NCBI GenBank assembly: GCA_903876795.1
Contig: CAIRBK010000082.1
Span: 88,623 to 152,622 of the forward strand
Reading direction: 5' to 3'
Length of the DNA stretch: 64,000 nt
DNA from: an uncultured Verrucomicrobiota bacterium
GTDB lineage: Bacteria; Verrucomicrobiota; Verrucomicrobiia; Opitutales; Opitutaceae
Below the pieces are notes generated by a model that was not told where the DNA came from, did not search any database, and worked only from the letters and a program-made list of their open reading frames with translations. The translations under genes and the position numbers were made by a program. Shown piece by piece: positions 55,677-64,000 of this stretch. Each line of letters begins with the position of its first letter. Position 1 is the stretch's first letter.

Positions 55677-56519
55677 TCAGGGTTTGCGGCGGTAAAATAT
55701 GGCTTCGCCGATGCTTTCGGACGCGAACAAGTCCCCATGGGTGAGGAGCGATTCCGAGCCTCCGAGGAGGAGGCGGCCGCCGGGGTGCAGGGCGGCGGCG
55801 AGACGGTCAAACAGGCGGGCCTTGAAGTCGGCCTTGAAGTAGATGGCCACGTTGCGGCAGAAGATGAGGTCGAACATGCCGAGCGGCTTGAGGTCATCCT
55901 GGAGGTTGTGGCGTTTGTAGGTGACACGGGACTTGATGCGATCGGCGACGGACCAGATGGCCCCGTTTTGCGTGAAGTAACGCTGACGCCAGATCTCGGC
56001 CAGGCCGCGGGTGATCTCGATCTGGTTGTAACGGCCGTTGTTGGCGAGCATGAGCGTGCCGGCGGAGACGTCGGTGCCGATGATTTCAAACTGTTCGGGG
56101 CGGGTTTTCCCGTCGGCAAAGAGCATGTCGATGAGCATCGCCAGAGAATACGGTTCCTGGCCCGTCGAGCAGGCCGCGCACAGGATGCGGATGCGAGAAC
56201 GGCCGGTCGTTGCGGGAAGCGTGGCGAGTTCCGGGAGGACCCGCTGGCGCAGCGACGTCCAGGGGCGCTCGTCGCGGAACCAGTAGGTCTCGTGGGTCGT
56301 CATCGCATCGATGATACGGTCGCGGATGCGATTGGTGGGGTCGGTGCGTGCCATTCGGATAAAGTCCGGGATGTCCACGGCGCCGGATTGCGCGATCATG
56401 GTGCCCAGGCGCGATTCGAACAGGTAGCCCTTTTCTTCGCCGAGGTGGATGCAACAGGCCTCGGCCACGTATTGGCTAAGCAGTGTGATATCGGAGGGGT
56501 TTTGGATGAAGGAGGCCAT
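55677..56519 (-). CDS. cheR: Chemotaxis methyltransferase CheR
   Basis: A 280-residue SAM-dependent enzyme that methylates glutamates on chemoreceptors. It has the N-terminal CheR helical domain and the methyltransferase core: CAACSTGQEPYSLAMLI (SAM site), EIIGTDVSAGTLMLAN, FDLIFCRNVAIYF and GGRLLLGGSESL. There is no C-terminal TPR extension. It is five bases after cheB and eight before the CheY-like gene. Confidence 0.96.
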   Translation of the reverse strand: MASFIQNPSDITLLSQYVAEACCIHLGEEKGYLFESRLGTMIAQSGAVDIPDFIRMARTDPTNRIRDRIIDAMTTHETYWFRDERPWTSLRQRVLPELATLPATTGRSRIRILCAACSTGQEPYSLAMLIDMLFADGKTRPEQFEIIGTDVSAGTLMLANNGRYNQIEITRGLAEIWRQRYFTQNGAIWSVADRIKSRVTYKRHNLQDDLKPLGMFDLIFCRNVAIYFKADFKARLFDRLAAALHPGGRLLLGGSESLLTHGDLFASESIGEAIFYRRKP

Positions 56520-56524
56520 GAGGC

Positions 56525-57619
56525 TTAGTTTCGGGTGCGGGCCAGTTCGGCGATGCGACCGGCAATCGCGGAGAGCGGCAAAATTTCGTCGTCGAGTTCG
56601 CGGCGGATGACCGCTTGGGGCATGCCGAAGATGACCGAGGTGGCCTCATCTTGGGCGATGGACCAGGTGGGGACGGCGGCTTTCAAGGCGGCCACCCCGT
56701 TGGCTCCGTCATCCCCCATGCCGGTCAGGATCAGGCTGATAACCCCGCGCAACGAGCAGCGGGCGGCGGACTGGAAAAGCACATCCACGGCGGGCCGGCA
56801 GGAGTTGACCGGGGGTGTGTCGGAGAGTTGCGCGCAGAGCGCGCCATCGGAGTTGCGATGGAGCTCCAAATGGCGTCCGCCGGGCGCGATGAGCATGCGG
56901 CCCGGGCGAACGAGGTCGCCGTGGGCGGCTTCGGCGACCGGAATGGCGGTCATCCGGGTCAATTGTTCGGCCAAGGTGCGAGTAAAAATCGGCGGCATGT
57001 GCTGCACGATGAGCACAGGGAGGCGGAAGTCGGCGGGAATGGCGGGGAGTATCTCCTGCAGCGTGCGGGGACCGCCGGTGGACACGCCGACAAGAAGGAG
57101 GTCGAGCGAGGCCGGAGGCAGGGTACGCCGACGGGGCAAAGCGGGGACCTGGGGCGCCGGACCGGACGGGCGGGCGGGAGACTGGCCGGGTTGGGGGGCG
57201 GCGACCAACTTGCGTATGCGCACCAGCCGCACCACGTCCTGAAGTTGTCCGCGAAGCCGGCTCATGCCCTCGGAGAAGGAGGCGGTCTGCGGTTTCGGGA
57301 TGAAGTCGAGGGCGCCGTTGGAGAGGGCGTTGATGGTGATGGCGGCGTCGGCGCCGGTGGCCCCGCTCACCATGACCACGACCACGCGCGGGAAGTCGCG
57401 ACGGATGCGCTCCAGCACTTCCGGCCCGTTCATTTCGGGCATGAAGATGTCGAGGAGCACCAGGTCGATCGGTTCGGCGGCGAGGCGTCCCAAGGCGAGG
57501 GGGCCGGAAGCGACGGAGGCGGCGACCTGGACGCCCTCGATCTGGGCGAAGGCGTCGGCCAGGATCTTCCGGTAAAGAGCCGTGTCGTCCACGATCAGGA
57601 TGCGAAGGGGAGTGCTCAT
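56525..57619 (-). CDS. cheB: Protein-glutamate methylesterase CheB
   Basis: A 364-residue enzyme that removes receptor methyl groups. The N-terminal receiver (about residues 1-120) has ILIVDDTALYRKILA, LVLLDIFMPEMNGPEVL and FIPKPQ. A Pro-rich linker follows. The C-terminal esterase has the catalytic Ser in LVGVSTGGPRTL, His in IVQHMPPIFT and Asp in ILTGMGDDGANG. ATG 57619 overlaps the preceding stop (TAATG). The frame is open far upstream, but that part is a shadow of the previous gene. Confidence 0.96.
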   Translation of the reverse strand: MSTPLRILIVDDTALYRKILADAFAQIEGVQVAASVASGPLALGRLAAEPIDLVLLDIFMPEMNGPEVLERIRRDFPRVVVVMVSGATGADAAITINALSNGALDFIPKPQTASFSEGMSRLRGQLQDVVRLVRIRKLVAAPQPGQSPARPSGPAPQVPALPRRRTLPPASLDLLLVGVSTGGPRTLQEILPAIPADFRLPVLIVQHMPPIFTRTLAEQLTRMTAIPVAEAAHGDLVRPGRMLIAPGGRHLELHRNSDGALCAQLSDTPPVNSCRPAVDVLFQSAARCSLRGVISLILTGMGDDGANGVAALKAAVPTWSIAQDEATSVIFGMPQAVIRRELDDEILPLSAIAGRIAELARTRN

Positions 57620-59196
57620 TAAGAAGCGGATTTGGCCGGGAGGCAAAAAGTGAGTTCGATGGTGCGACCGTCGGACGAGTGCCGGACCGCATGGGTGAGG
57701 GCGCGAATCACCTGGAGCCCCAGGGAAATGTGCTCGGGATCGTCGGGCGGCTTCGCGCACTCGGGGTTGAAGCCCGCTCCGTCGTCGGTGACGCGGGTGT
57801 GGAGAAACGCCTCGCTGCCGTCCACCAGCAGCTCGAAGCGGACGAATTTCCCCGGGTCTCCTTTGCAGCCGTGGTTTAGCGCGTTGAGGACGGCCTCGCG
57901 CACGCAAAGGATGACGTCGTGGAGCAGATCCTCTTCGAGTCGGGGAAGAGTGAGTTTCAGGGTTTTGGTCCAGGACTCCTGGAGTGCGTCGATCTGATCG
58001 GAGGAGTCGCCCCGATACTGCTCGTTTTGAATGGGGATCAATACGGCCGAGGCGGGAACCGCTGTCTTGGGCGGACTCCATTCGAGGCGACAGGCGACGA
58101 TGTCGTCGTCGGCGTTTTTGAGCAGGGTATTCGCCAGAGAATGGGGAGGTGATTGGAGGATGCGATAGGCCAGGGCGATCGGCGAGACGCCCATGGCGTC
58201 GGCCTGGGCTTCGAGCCCGTCGCTCCAGAGCACGAGGATGCCGGAGGCGTCGAGGACGGAAGTGGAGCGAACGGGCTCGATATCCGAGAACCAGCCGAGG
58301 GGTGAGCCGCCCGGAGCGAGAATCTCCAGGCCGCCCCGCCGGTCGGCGAGCAACACGCCGGGGCTGCCGCAGTTGAGGGCCGACACCCGGCGCTTGCCGA
58401 AGTCGATTTCCAGGAAGCACGCGCTGAGGGAGGTGCCGATGGTCATGGAATCCTTGTCATTCCACTGTTCGTTGAGGAAATGGTTGAACGCCTCGGCGAT
58501 GCTTCGGCAGGAGGCGGCCTGGTGGGCCATGCCCTCGATGATGCCCTGGAAGTAGGCCGAGAGGAATCCCTCCTTGAGGCCGTGACCGGAAACGTCGCCG
58601 AGCACGAGGAGTATGCGGTCGGGATCGATCAGGGTGGCTTTGACGAGATCGCCGCCGGCCTCGTTGATGGCGTAGAAGCGGGTGGTGAGATTGAAGTTGG
58701 CCGAGGACCGTTCCGCCGATACCAGCGCGGTGCGGGTGAGTCGTTGGTTGATGTCGGAAATATCGAGCAACCGTTCGAGGGCGGCCTGGCGTTCGACGCG
58801 GCGGCGGTGGGTCTCGCGGGCTTGCCGTGTGGCGCGCAGAATGGCGCGCAGGTCGAAGGGCTTGTCGAGGAACTCCACGGCCCCGCCGCGCAGGGAGGCG
58901 GACACGAGCTCGCGCTCCTGATTGCCGGTCATGACCACGGTGGCGGTGGTGGGTGCGTTGGCGTTCAGCCACTCGAGCAGCGCGAAACCGTCCATGCGGG
59001 GCATCTGCACGTCGGTAAAAACGACCTCAAAGGCGGGGCCGCGGCGACTCTGGATGATTTCGACGGCGTGCTGGCCGTCGGTGGCGGCGGTCACGCGGGC
59101 ATCGGTCGATTGCAACATAAGCACCAGCAGGTCGCGCGACACCGGATCGTCGTCCACGACCAAGATGTCGGGCGTGGTGGATGCATGGGAATTCAT
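57619..59196 (-). CDS. Receiver - PP2C phosphatase - anti-sigma-type kinase (RsbU/RsbW-like) protein
   Basis: A 525-residue three-domain protein. Receiver at about 10-125 (ILVVDDDPVSRDLLVLML; VVFTDVQMPRMDGFALLEW; FLDKPFDL). SpoIIE/PP2C phosphatase at about 180-390 (LVLGDVSGHGLKEGFLSAYF; LVLWSDGLEAQADAMG). A C-terminal HATPase of the RsbW/SpoIIAB type at about 405-520 (VILCVREAVLNALNHG; VTDDGAGFNPE). The first two domains resemble RsbU/HsbR-type regulators that reverse phosphorylation of anti-anti-sigma proteins. No STAS partner is in the window. It lies between the hybrid kinase and cheB. Confidence 0.92.
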   Translation of the reverse strand: MNSHASTTPDILVVDDDPVSRDLLVLMLQSTDARVTAATDGQHAVEIIQSRRGPAFEVVFTDVQMPRMDGFALLEWLNANAPTTATVVMTGNQERELVSASLRGGAVEFLDKPFDLRAILRATRQARETHRRRVERQAALERLLDISDINQRLTRTALVSAERSSANFNLTTRFYAINEAGGDLVKATLIDPDRILLVLGDVSGHGLKEGFLSAYFQGIIEGMAHQAASCRSIAEAFNHFLNEQWNDKDSMTIGTSLSACFLEIDFGKRRVSALNCGSPGVLLADRRGGLEILAPGGSPLGWFSDIEPVRSTSVLDASGILVLWSDGLEAQADAMGVSPIALAYRILQSPPHSLANTLLKNADDDIVACRLEWSPPKTAVPASAVLIPIQNEQYRGDSSDQIDALQESWTKTLKLTLPRLEEDLLHDVILCVREAVLNALNHGCKGDPGKFVRFELLVDGSEAFLHTRVTDDGAGFNPECAKPPDDPEHISLGLQVIRALTHAVRHSSDGRTIELTFCLPAKSAS

Positions 59197-59202
59197 GATT
59201 TT

Positions 59203-62200
59203 TTAAGAAGTTAAGACGGGGCGCAGTTCGGTGTCGGCCTTCTCAAGCGAGCACCACGCCGACTGGACGGCTTCCAGGTCGCCGGACTTGGCGGCGGTCT
59301 CCATGGCGGCGCAGGATTCACGCAGGGGCATGGCGCTGAGATTGGCGGCCGCGCCCTTGATGCTGTGGGCTGCACGGGCGATACGGGGTGCGTCGCCGGA
59401 GGTGATGGCCGAGCGTAAGGCTTCGATCTGGGCGGGCAAACTGGCCGCAAACGAGGCCATGATGTGACGAATGATGGTTTTGTCTCCCATCAAACGGCGG
59501 GAAAGGTCGGCCATGTCGATGGGGGGCGTGGTCATCTGGTCGGCCGCAGGCGCAGGAGCAAGAGACGGTGCGGGCACGACCGAGGGCTGCGCACGCTGGG
59601 CAACGGTGGGTGGCAACCAGCGATCCAGTGCGTTTTTCACCAAAGCGGGATTGATCGGCTTGGTCAGGTAGTCGGAGAAGCCCGCCGCAAGGCCTTGTTC
59701 ACGATCACCGTTGAGAGCGTGGGCGGTCATCGCGATGATGGGAACGTTGTGATTTCGAACGCCGCTAGCCGAATCCCGGATGGTCCGGGCTGCGGAGAGG
59801 CCGTCCATGACCGGCATCTGGATGTCCATGAGCACGAGATCGTAGTCGCGGGCAGAAAGGGATTCGATGGCTTCGCGCCCATTTTGAACTATATCGGCAC
59901 ACAGCCCCAAATTTTTGAGTATGCCCTGCGCCACTTGTTGGTTTATTTCGTTATCTTCGACGAGAAGGAGGCTGGCGCTGGAGAGGGTGCGCTGGTCGGG
60001 CTGATCGCGCGCCGGGACGACTCCGGGAGCGATAAAGTCCGGGCTCGCCAGCTTGAAGGGAAGGGTGAACCAAAAGGTCGAACCCTGTCCCGGATCGCTT
60101 TCGACGCCGATGGTTCCGCCCATCAGTCCAACCAATTCCTTGGAGATGGCCAGGCCGAGGCCCGTGCCTCCGAACTTGCGGGTGGCGGAGGCGTCCACCT
60201 GGGAGAATTTCCGGAAAAGGAGGTCTATCTTGTCCGCCGGTATGCCGGTGCCGGTGTCGGTGACCGCAAAGCGCAGCCAGGTCCCCTCGAGCGGGGAGGT
60301 ATCTCCGCCCGCTGCGACCGGCGACACTCGCAGAACGACACCGCCTTTGGATGTGAATTTTAACGCGTTGCCCAGCAAATTGACCAATACTTGGCGGAGT
60401 TTTTGGACGTCACCCCTCAGCAGGTTGGGCAAGCCCGGGGAGGCCGCCCGGGTGGCCGAAATGCCTTTTTCCCCGGCCTGCACTTGTATCGGCAACATCA
60501 GTTCGTCCAGGAAATGATTCAGGTCGAAATCGGCGTCCACCAGGTCCATGCGGCCAGCTTCGATTTTGGAGAGATCCAGGATGTCGTTGATGAGGGCGAG
60601 GAGGGACTGGCCGCTGGACTGGATGGTCTGCGCGTAGTTGCGCTGCTGCGGGTTGAGCCCTGAGTCGAGCAGCAGGTGGGTCATGCCGATCACGCCGTTC
60701 ATGGGTGTGCGGATCTCGTGGCTCATGTTGGCGAGAAACTCGCTCTTGGCCCGGTTGGCGTTTTCCGCGCTGATGGCCAGGAGCTGCGCCTGGCTGATCG
60801 CGCTGGAGAGTTGCGCGTTGGTGTTCTGCAGTTGCCGCTCGGATTCCTTGGCGACCGTTATGTTGATGTGGCAGCCGACGATGCGTGCGGGGCGGCCGTC
60901 GGGCAGCCAGTCGACCACGCCGCCGGAACAGATGACCCAGACGATGGAGCCGTTTTTATGGAAATAGCGGACTTCGACATGGAAGGGTATCTTGCCCTTG
61001 CTCGTGATGTGGCGATCGAGGTTCGCACGCGCGCCCGGCAGGTCTTCGGGATGGATGAGTCGTGTCCATGTATCCGGGTGGTTGGGCATCTCGTCGTCCT
61101 GATAACCCAGCATCCGCTTGAGCGCAGGGCTGTAGAAGCCGGTATTGCCGGCCTGGTTGAGGTCCCAGTAGCCGGAGATGTCGGACTCGATGATGAACTC
61201 GAGTACGCGCCGCTGCGATTCGCGCAATTCCTCTGAGCGGATGCGGTCGGTGATGTCGCGAGCGGCGGCGTAGATGCGGTCTCCGAGGGCGACCGACCGC
61301 CACTCGATGGTGCGATAGCCGCCTTCGCGGGTGCGGCACCGGCAGGTGAATCCAGAGGTGCTGTCTCCGCCGGACACCTTGGCCAGGGAGGCTTGGGCCA
61401 TCGGCACATCGTCTGGATGTATCAAGTCGAACAGATTGAGGCAGGTGAGTTCGGCGGCCGGGTAACCGAGAGCGACCGACCAAGCCGAGTTGGTGCGCAG
61501 GAGGCGGCCTTGGGCATCGGTGATGCAGAGCAAGTCGATCGCGAGCTGGAAAAACCCCTCGAATTCCCGGGTGCGTTCGAGCATCGCCTTCTCGGCCTTA
61601 ACGCGCTCGGTGATATCGGTGAACGTGGTGTGGGTGAAGTTGGTCTCGGTATCGCCGAAGGCCAACTGCGGGATGCTGTCGATCAACAGCCAGCGGAAAT
61701 CTTCGGTCTGGGGGTTGAAGACCGAGGCGATGAAGCCGAGCACCGGACGGCCGGTGCGCAGGGCGACCATGGCCGGATGTTGGTCCCCGGCGAGCGCCCG
61801 GCCCTCGCTGTCGGTCATGCCCCAGCGAGGATCGGCCGAGGTGCGGCCCTGTATTTGGTCGCGGGTGAGGCCGAGGATGCGTTCGGCGGCCGGATTGGAG
61901 TCGATGATTGCGCCCCGGGCGTTCTGAACGACCACGCCCTGTGCCATCGTGGCGAACAACGTGCGGAAGCGCTCCTCGCTCTCGGACAACTCCGCAGAGC
62001 GGGCCAGCACAGTGGACTCGAGCAGGCGGTTGCTCTCCGCCAGCAACTCGAGATTCTCTTTCTCGGCACGGTCCCGCTGGCGCAGGGCTCCGCGGATCAC
62101 CAGCCAGCACACCGCGATGATGAGCACGGCGGCACCCAGGAAGGCGATGTTGAGGCGCCGCTGGTATTCCTCGGCCTCGGATACGGCGGCGATGCGCAGG

Positions 62201-63363
62201 GCCACCGCCTTTTGCAGGCGATCAACCGCCTCGGCATAGGCCTGCTTGTCGAGCAGGTAGGTTTCGGCCCTTAGGATCGCCTGGGCGGAGCGGCTGTCTC
62301 CATTGATGCCGGCCGACATGGCGCTGGCTTCCTGCGAGGACAGGCGCTGGTTGATCTCGGCGATCTGCCCGATGACCTCCCCGAAGGCATCGCCTTGGAG
62401 ACTGGAAGCCGAGGCGAGCAGGTCTTCGAGCTGATTGGCGGTTTCCCGATAGCGATTTTTCAGCTGAACGCTGGGTTCCTGCGCAAAGAGCAACGAAGAC
62501 GATGTGAGGATTTCGCCGAAAAACCGGATATGCTCGGCCTGGAGCAATAACGTATGCGCGGCCCGATCACGTTCGCCGATGCGCGATTGCTTGCTCCAGA
62601 TGTTCCAGGCGAACGCCAGCAGCAGGCTGACGGACAAAACGGGACCTACGCGCAGGACCAGGCTGGTCAGCCGACTTTCGCGTCGGCTGTTATTCCCGGT
62701 GCGAAGCTGGCGGACAGAAACGACCAGAAGCGTGGTCGCGATCAGCGCGAGCAGAGTGATCGCCACCGGGGGGACGGCCCGCAGGGCGACGTTGGCCCGC
62801 CAGTCGGACGCGTCGATGTCCACTCCCAGGAGCATGATCGTGGTGCCGTCGGGGGCTTTGGCGACGGGCACCACCGCGCTCACCCAGCGTCCGTAGCTGT
62901 CCGAGTAGGGGCCCATGGTGGATGGCCGCCCATCCGCGAAGGCTTGATGCATCATCTCGGGCGCGTCGGGATAAACCTGTCCGGCGGGCGATTCGTCGGC
63001 CTGGCCGACGGGAACGGAGTCGGCGTAAAAAAAAATCTCTCCGTTGGCGTGCCGCCCCATCAGATAAACAAAATGGCAGTCGGGGGTGTCGGCATTGAGT
63101 CGCGCCAGGCGGCTCTTGAGCTGGATGTAGACGGGAGTGCCCAGGTCTTCGGACGTGCCCTTGAGGTTGTGCTCCAGGCCGGGAGGAAGGGCTTGTCGGA
63201 TGAGTTGGGCTTGTCCGACGAGATGATCTCGCAGTTCCTGGTCGGCATCGCCCCAGAATTTCACCGAGAGCGCGGCGAGCGCGGCCGCGAACACCGCGGC
63301 GGCCCCCCATGCCAGTCGGCGGAGCACTGGGCCTTTGACCAAAGCTGATGGCGAAGGCATCAT
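59203..63363 (-). CDS. BarA-like hybrid histidine kinase with three PAS domains and HPt
   Basis: A 1386-residue inner-membrane kinase. Membrane helices lie at about 13-33, 196-217, 236-256 and 403-424. The first periplasmic part ([30 protein letters not shown]) is a Cache-like sensor. PAS domains follow at about 463-580, 600-710 and 725-850. The HisKA phospho-His is in [18 protein letters not shown], and the HATPase has [16 protein letters not shown] and [13 protein letters not shown]. The receiver is [12 protein letters not shown] with [14 protein letters not shown], and the C-terminal HPt His is in [15 protein letters not shown] 63363 or 63360 starts the protein, 20 bases after the broken chemoreceptor. 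Confidence 0.94.
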   Translation of the reverse strand: MMPSPSALVKGPVLRRLAWGAAAVFAAALAALSVKFWGDADQELRDHLVGQAQLIRQALPPGLEHNLKGTSEDLGTPVYIQLKSRLARLNADTPDCHFVYLMGRHANGEIFFYADSVPVGQADESPAGQVYPDAPEMMHQAFADGRPSTMGPYSDSYGRWVSAVVPVAKAPDGTTIMLLGVDIDASDWRANVALRAVPPVAITLLALIATTLLVVSVRQLRTGNNSRRESRLTSLVLRVGPVLSVSLLLAFAWNIWSKQSRIGERDRAAHTLLLQAEHIRFFGEILTSSSLLFAQEPSVQLKNRYRETANQLEDLLASASSLQGDAFGEVIGQIAEINQRLSSQEASAMSAGINGDSRSAQAILRAETYLLDKQAYAEAVDRLQKAVALRIAAVSEAEEYQRRLNIAFLGAAVLIIAVCWLVIRGALRQRDRAEKENLELLAESNRLLESTVLARSAELSESEERFRTLFATMAQGVVVQNARGAIIDSNPAAERILGLTRDQIQGRTSADPRWGMTDSEGRALAGDQHPAMVALRTGRPVLGFIASVFNPQTEDFRWLLIDSIPQLAFGDTETNFTHTTFTDITERVKAEKAMLERTREFEGFFQLAIDLLCITDAQGRLLRTNSAWSVALGYPAAELTCLNLFDLIHPDDVPMAQASLAKVSGGDSTSGFTCRCRTREGGYRTIEWRSVALGDRIYAAARDITDRIRSEELRESQRRVLEFIIESDISGYWDLNQAGNTGFYSPALKRMLGYQDDEMPNHPDTWTRLIHPEDLPGARANLDRHITSKGKIPFHVEVRYFHKNGSIVWVICSGGVVDWLPDGRPARIVGCHINITVAKESERQLQNTNAQLSSAISQAQLLAISAENANRAKSEFLANMSHEIRTPMNGVIGMTHLLLDSGLNPQQRNYAQTIQSSGQSLLALINDILDLSKIEAGRMDLVDADFDLNHFLDELMLPIQVQAGEKGISATRAASPGLPNLLRGDVQKLRQVLVNLLGNALKFTSKGGVVLRVSPVAAGGDTSPLEGTWLRFAVTDTGTGIPADKIDLLFRKFSQVDASATRKFGGTGLGLAISKELVGLMGGTIGVESDPGQGSTFWFTLPFKLASPDFIAPGVVPARDQPDQRTLSSASLLLVEDNEINQQVAQGILKNLGLCADIVQNGREAIESLSARDYDLVLMDIQMPVMDGLSAARTIRDSASGVRNHNVPIIAMTAHALNGDREQGLAAGFSDYLTKPINPALVKNALDRWLPPTVAQRAQPSVVPAPSLAPAPAADQMTTPPIDMADLSRRLMGDKTIIRHIMASFAASLPAQIEALRSAITSGDAPRIARAAHSIKGAAANLSAMPLRESCAAMETAAKSGDLEAVQSAWCSLEKADTELRPVLTS

Positions 63364-63382
63364 CGGTTGTGACCGAGGCGGG

Positions 63383-64000
63383 TCAGACCTTAAACTTGGC
63401 CACCAATTGGCCCAAGGTGGACGACAAGGCGTCGAGCTGGGCGGCGCTTGTGCTGATCTGGGAGGCGCCCCTGGCGCCTTCGGAGGCGGCCTGGGAGACG
63501 CCGGCGATGTTGCGGGCGACCTCGGTCGCACCCTCGGCGGTGTGCTGGACGTTTTTATTCAGCGTCGAGGTGGCGGTGGAGACGTTGTGGATGGTGCCGA
63601 CGATCTCGGAGGTGGTGGCCGATTGCTCCTGAACCGCCGCGGAAATGGACGAGGCGATATGGGCTACCTCGGTGATGATGGTGGCGACCTCGTCGAGAGA
63701 TTTTATGGAAACTCCCGTGTTGGCCTGGATGAGACCGACCTGTTGGCGGATGTCCTCGGTGGCGGCGGCGGACTGGCGGGCGAGTTACTTGACCTCGTTG
63801 GCGACGACGGCGAAGCCGCGGCCGGCCTCGCCGGCGGAGGCGGCCTCGATGGTGGCGTTGAGGGCGAGCAGGTTGGTCTGTTCGGCGAGGCGGTTGATCA
63901 GATCGACGACCTTGCCGATCTGGCGGGCGGATTCGTCGAGTTTGGTCATCAGCTCGCGGGTCTGGCGGGCCTGGGTGTCGGCCTTGCGGGCGATCTCGGA
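63383..64000 (-). pseudogene. Chemoreceptor (MCP) signalling domain interrupted by TAA; 5' end outside the window
   Basis: Reading from 64000, the frame gives the MCP hairpin tip ([32 protein letters not shown]). It then meets TAA at 63787-63785 where most relatives have a Glu or Gln codon before LARQ. The same frame continues without further stops (LARQSAAATEDIRQQVGL ... LSSTLGQLVAKFKV) to the natural stop at 63383. One C-to-T change from CAA would explain it. The product would lack the second half of the signalling hairpin, so the receptor is probably inactive unless the stop is a sequencing error or is suppressed. Confidence 0.82.

Overview
The window looks like chromosome from a high-GC member of the Verrucomicrobiota, most likely Opitutales/Opitutaceae. 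The evidence is the mix of families: a PEP-CTERM exported protein, a DUF5069 protein, the long (689-residue) form of IspG, a folK-pabB fusion, a pxpB-pxpC fusion and many TPR proteins. No complete autonomous mobile element, CRISPR array or rRNA is present. Most of the window is ordinary, tightly packed housekeeping sequence, with many ATGA/GTGA/TGATG stop-start overlaps.

Layout. 1-0.6 kb: 3' end of a conserved unknown protein (minus), then tRNA-Pro(GGG). 1-8 kb: PEP-CTERM protein, TPR membrane protein, VanZ-like protein overlapping ligA, and a chemoreceptor. 8-12 kb: a GH144-like glucanase, an Rsm22-type methyltransferase and a LolA-like protein fused to a dead trypsin fold. 12-18.5 kb (minus): a folate operon folP-folB-(folK-pabB)-pabC that runs on into an NMT1-type binding lipoprotein and a methyltransferase. 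18.5-19.2 kb: a decayed ABC ATPase and a 170-bp MITE-like element with CTAG target duplications. 19.2-23.5 kb (minus): macA-macB(ATPase)-macB(permease)-TPR. 23.6-29.4 kb: coaD, pgsA-pgpA, 5-oxoprolinase pxpBC-pxpA, lgt and a PEGA lipoprotein. 29.5-35.6 kb: gcvT-gcvH, DUF5069, RNase R, glycogen synthase. 35.6-38.4 kb: an exported protein, a lipocalin and an RskA/ECF sigma pair. 38.6-42.1 kb: a Gfo/Idh/MocA oxidoreductase with ThuA, a divergent AraC regulator and an unknown small protein. 42.2-46.1 kb: dnaA, a gap with DnaA boxes (possible origin), ispG. 46.1-48.4 kb: a four-gene poorly characterised operon. 48.5-52.8 kb: the classic envelope/isoprenoid run uppS-cdsA-dxr-rseP. 53.2-64 kb: a chemosensory-like operon reading MCP (broken by a stop codon) - BarA-like hybrid kinase - REC/PP2C/HATPase protein - CheB - CheR - CheY-like - HDOD - REC/kinase.

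How the genes work together. The folate genes supply steps from dihydroneopterin and chorismate to dihydropteroate in one transcript. pgsA-pgpA, cdsA, uppS, dxr, ispG and lgt cover phospholipid, isoprenoid and lipoprotein synthesis. The terminal operon couples CheB/CheR adaptation enzymes to partner-switching and phosphorelay proteins, with no CheA or CheW inside the window. The most unusual sequence signals are two palindromic repeats inserted in frame in the pabB half of folK-pabB, the MITE-like element beside the decayed ABC ATPase, the chemoreceptor stop codon, and the catalytically dead protease fold.
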